From contig JAJNNY010000163.1 in the NCBI GenBank assembly GCA_022453515.1, forward strand, positions 1 through 19,163: DNA of 19,163 nt. The letters run 5' to 3'. The DNA comes from Astrocystis sublimbata (taxonomy: Eukaryota > Ascomycota > Sordariomycetes > Xylariales > Xylariaceae). This document shows positions 18,352 through 19,163 of the stretch, in pieces (the stretch's first letter is position 1; each line of letters begins with the position of its first letter). Below the pieces are notes generated by a model. It was not told the origin of the DNA. It saw only the letters and a program-made list of their open reading frames with translations, and did no database searches. Made by a program: the position numbers and the translations under genes.

Positions 18352-18832
18352 TGTTACGAACTAACAGGGCGCACGACCTGTTAAAGAGACCTAGCGCGAG
18401 AGGGGATAACCATGCCCAAGCTAGTAACGTAAAACAAGACCAGGAGATAAGCCACACGCCATAATAAGGCGCTATAAAGGTTATATAATAAATAGGAGGA
18501 TTAAAGAACAATCTAGATATTTAGGATTAAAAGATAGTTATATAATCTAACTATTTAGGACTAAAAAATAAAAAGAATATTTTATAATTTATACTAAAAT
18601 ATAAAAAAAAGAAATATTATATAGTTTTAATAATATTTTTATATATTTAGTTTTTTTTTATTTTATTATTTAATTTAAATATACTAATAGTTTTTAAAAT
18701 AAAAGTAACCTTTTAATAATTTAGTAAATAATACTTTATATTATTTAGCGATCTTTTATTATATGTTTAGTTTTTATTTTTAGGAATATAAACTTATTAA
18801 AACCTTTATTCTATTTTATATTTAGTATTATA
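18352..18832 (+). repeat. 5' LTR of the right Gypsy element (plus orientation)
   Basis: It starts TGTTACGAAC at 18352, identical to the outer end of the left element's LTR, and is proposed to end at GTATTATA (18825-18832), the mutated equivalent of GTGTTACA in the left copy. Length is about 481 bp. From about 18590 onward it aligns with the left LTR; the preceding part differs apart from a shared GAGGGG...AAGC region near 18398. TATA-like strings (GCTATAAAGG, 18471-18480) could be the promoter. Strong AT enrichment begins near 18480. Confidence 0.75.
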
Positions 18833-19163
18833 AATAAAACAATTATTATATTTTAAATAGTTTTATTTAATTAAGCTATAAAATAAACTAAGCAATAGGA
18901 TATAATAGCTATATAAGCTTAGATACTTAATATAACTTAGGAATAAGTCCTAAAAATTATTAACCAATTATATAAAAGAATTAACTAATTAAATAAAACT
19001 AATAAATAGTTTAAAAACCAATTATTTATAATATTTAAACTAAAGCGTTATAAACTAACTTAATTAATTATATTTAATAAAAAATAAAACTAATTAAAGG
19101 GATTTCTAACCTAGGCTAAGGCCTATATATAGTATTTTAAAAAGGACTTTTTTTTAGAAAGAA
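18833..19163 (+). pseudogene. Leader and gag start of the right Gypsy element, heavily RIP-mutated
   Basis: This matches the reverse complement of the left element from 3013 down to 2683 (19163 pairs with 2683), the left element's leader and gag start. The gag ATG of the left copy (2941-2939) corresponds here to ATA (TAATAGC at about 18905), so the start is destroyed, and many further stops exist. Nearly all differences from the left copy are C-to-T or G-to-A. The element continues beyond the right edge. Confidence 0.88.

Noticed and set aside
18263..18511. Minus frame of 82 codons
   Set aside because: It spans the LTR boundary of the right Gypsy element and is antisense to it.

Overview
This is a window from a eukaryotic genome, most likely a filamentous ascomycete (Pezizomycotina). 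The evidence is fungal-style short introns (48-57 nt, CTAAC branch sites), pyrimidine-rich tracts upstream of starts, and Ty3/Gypsy retrotransposons damaged as repeat-induced point mutation (RIP) would do it: G:C to A:T transitions that turn Gln and Trp codons into stops. No operon, tRNA, rRNA or CRISPR array was seen.

Layout. 1-3469 is a minus-strand Ty3/Gypsy element cut by the left edge: 5' LTR (about 3014-3469), gag (2941-2030), protease (around 930) and the start of reverse transcriptase (1-397). 3470-7992 is a second, plus-strand Gypsy remnant: a Gag-like piece (3599-3889), a C-rich island (3905-4110), about 3 kb of very AT-rich sequence in which I can read no domain, then the integrase tail with a chromodomain (7085-7627), a purine tract and a probable 3' LTR (about 7662-7992). 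18352-19163 is a second, plus-strand copy of the first family, far more heavily mutated and cut by the right edge. The two copies therefore face each other across the window in inverted orientation.

Between them, about 8000-18350 has normal base composition and holds the gene content, much of it decayed: a minus-strand relic frame (8003-8449), another at 9365-9769, a pair of old diverged direct repeats (about 10081-10480 and 10625-11075) followed by plus-strand relic frames (11046-11271, 11298-11693), then two convergent gene models that look intact after splicing: a 95-residue protein on plus (12665-13128, one intron) and a 305-residue protein on minus (13252-14217, one intron). Further right lies a kinase-fold pseudogene on plus (16016-16470) and a 108-residue spliced gene model on plus (16963-17346).

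The convergent pair and the 108-residue model are orphans to me: no domain recognised. The picture is a small gene island being eroded between retrotransposon blocks, typical of an accessory or subtelomeric compartment. That compartment assignment is inference. I found no clearly new molecular system; the best leads are the intact orphan genes, the unequal mutation of the two element copies, and their divergent U3 regions.
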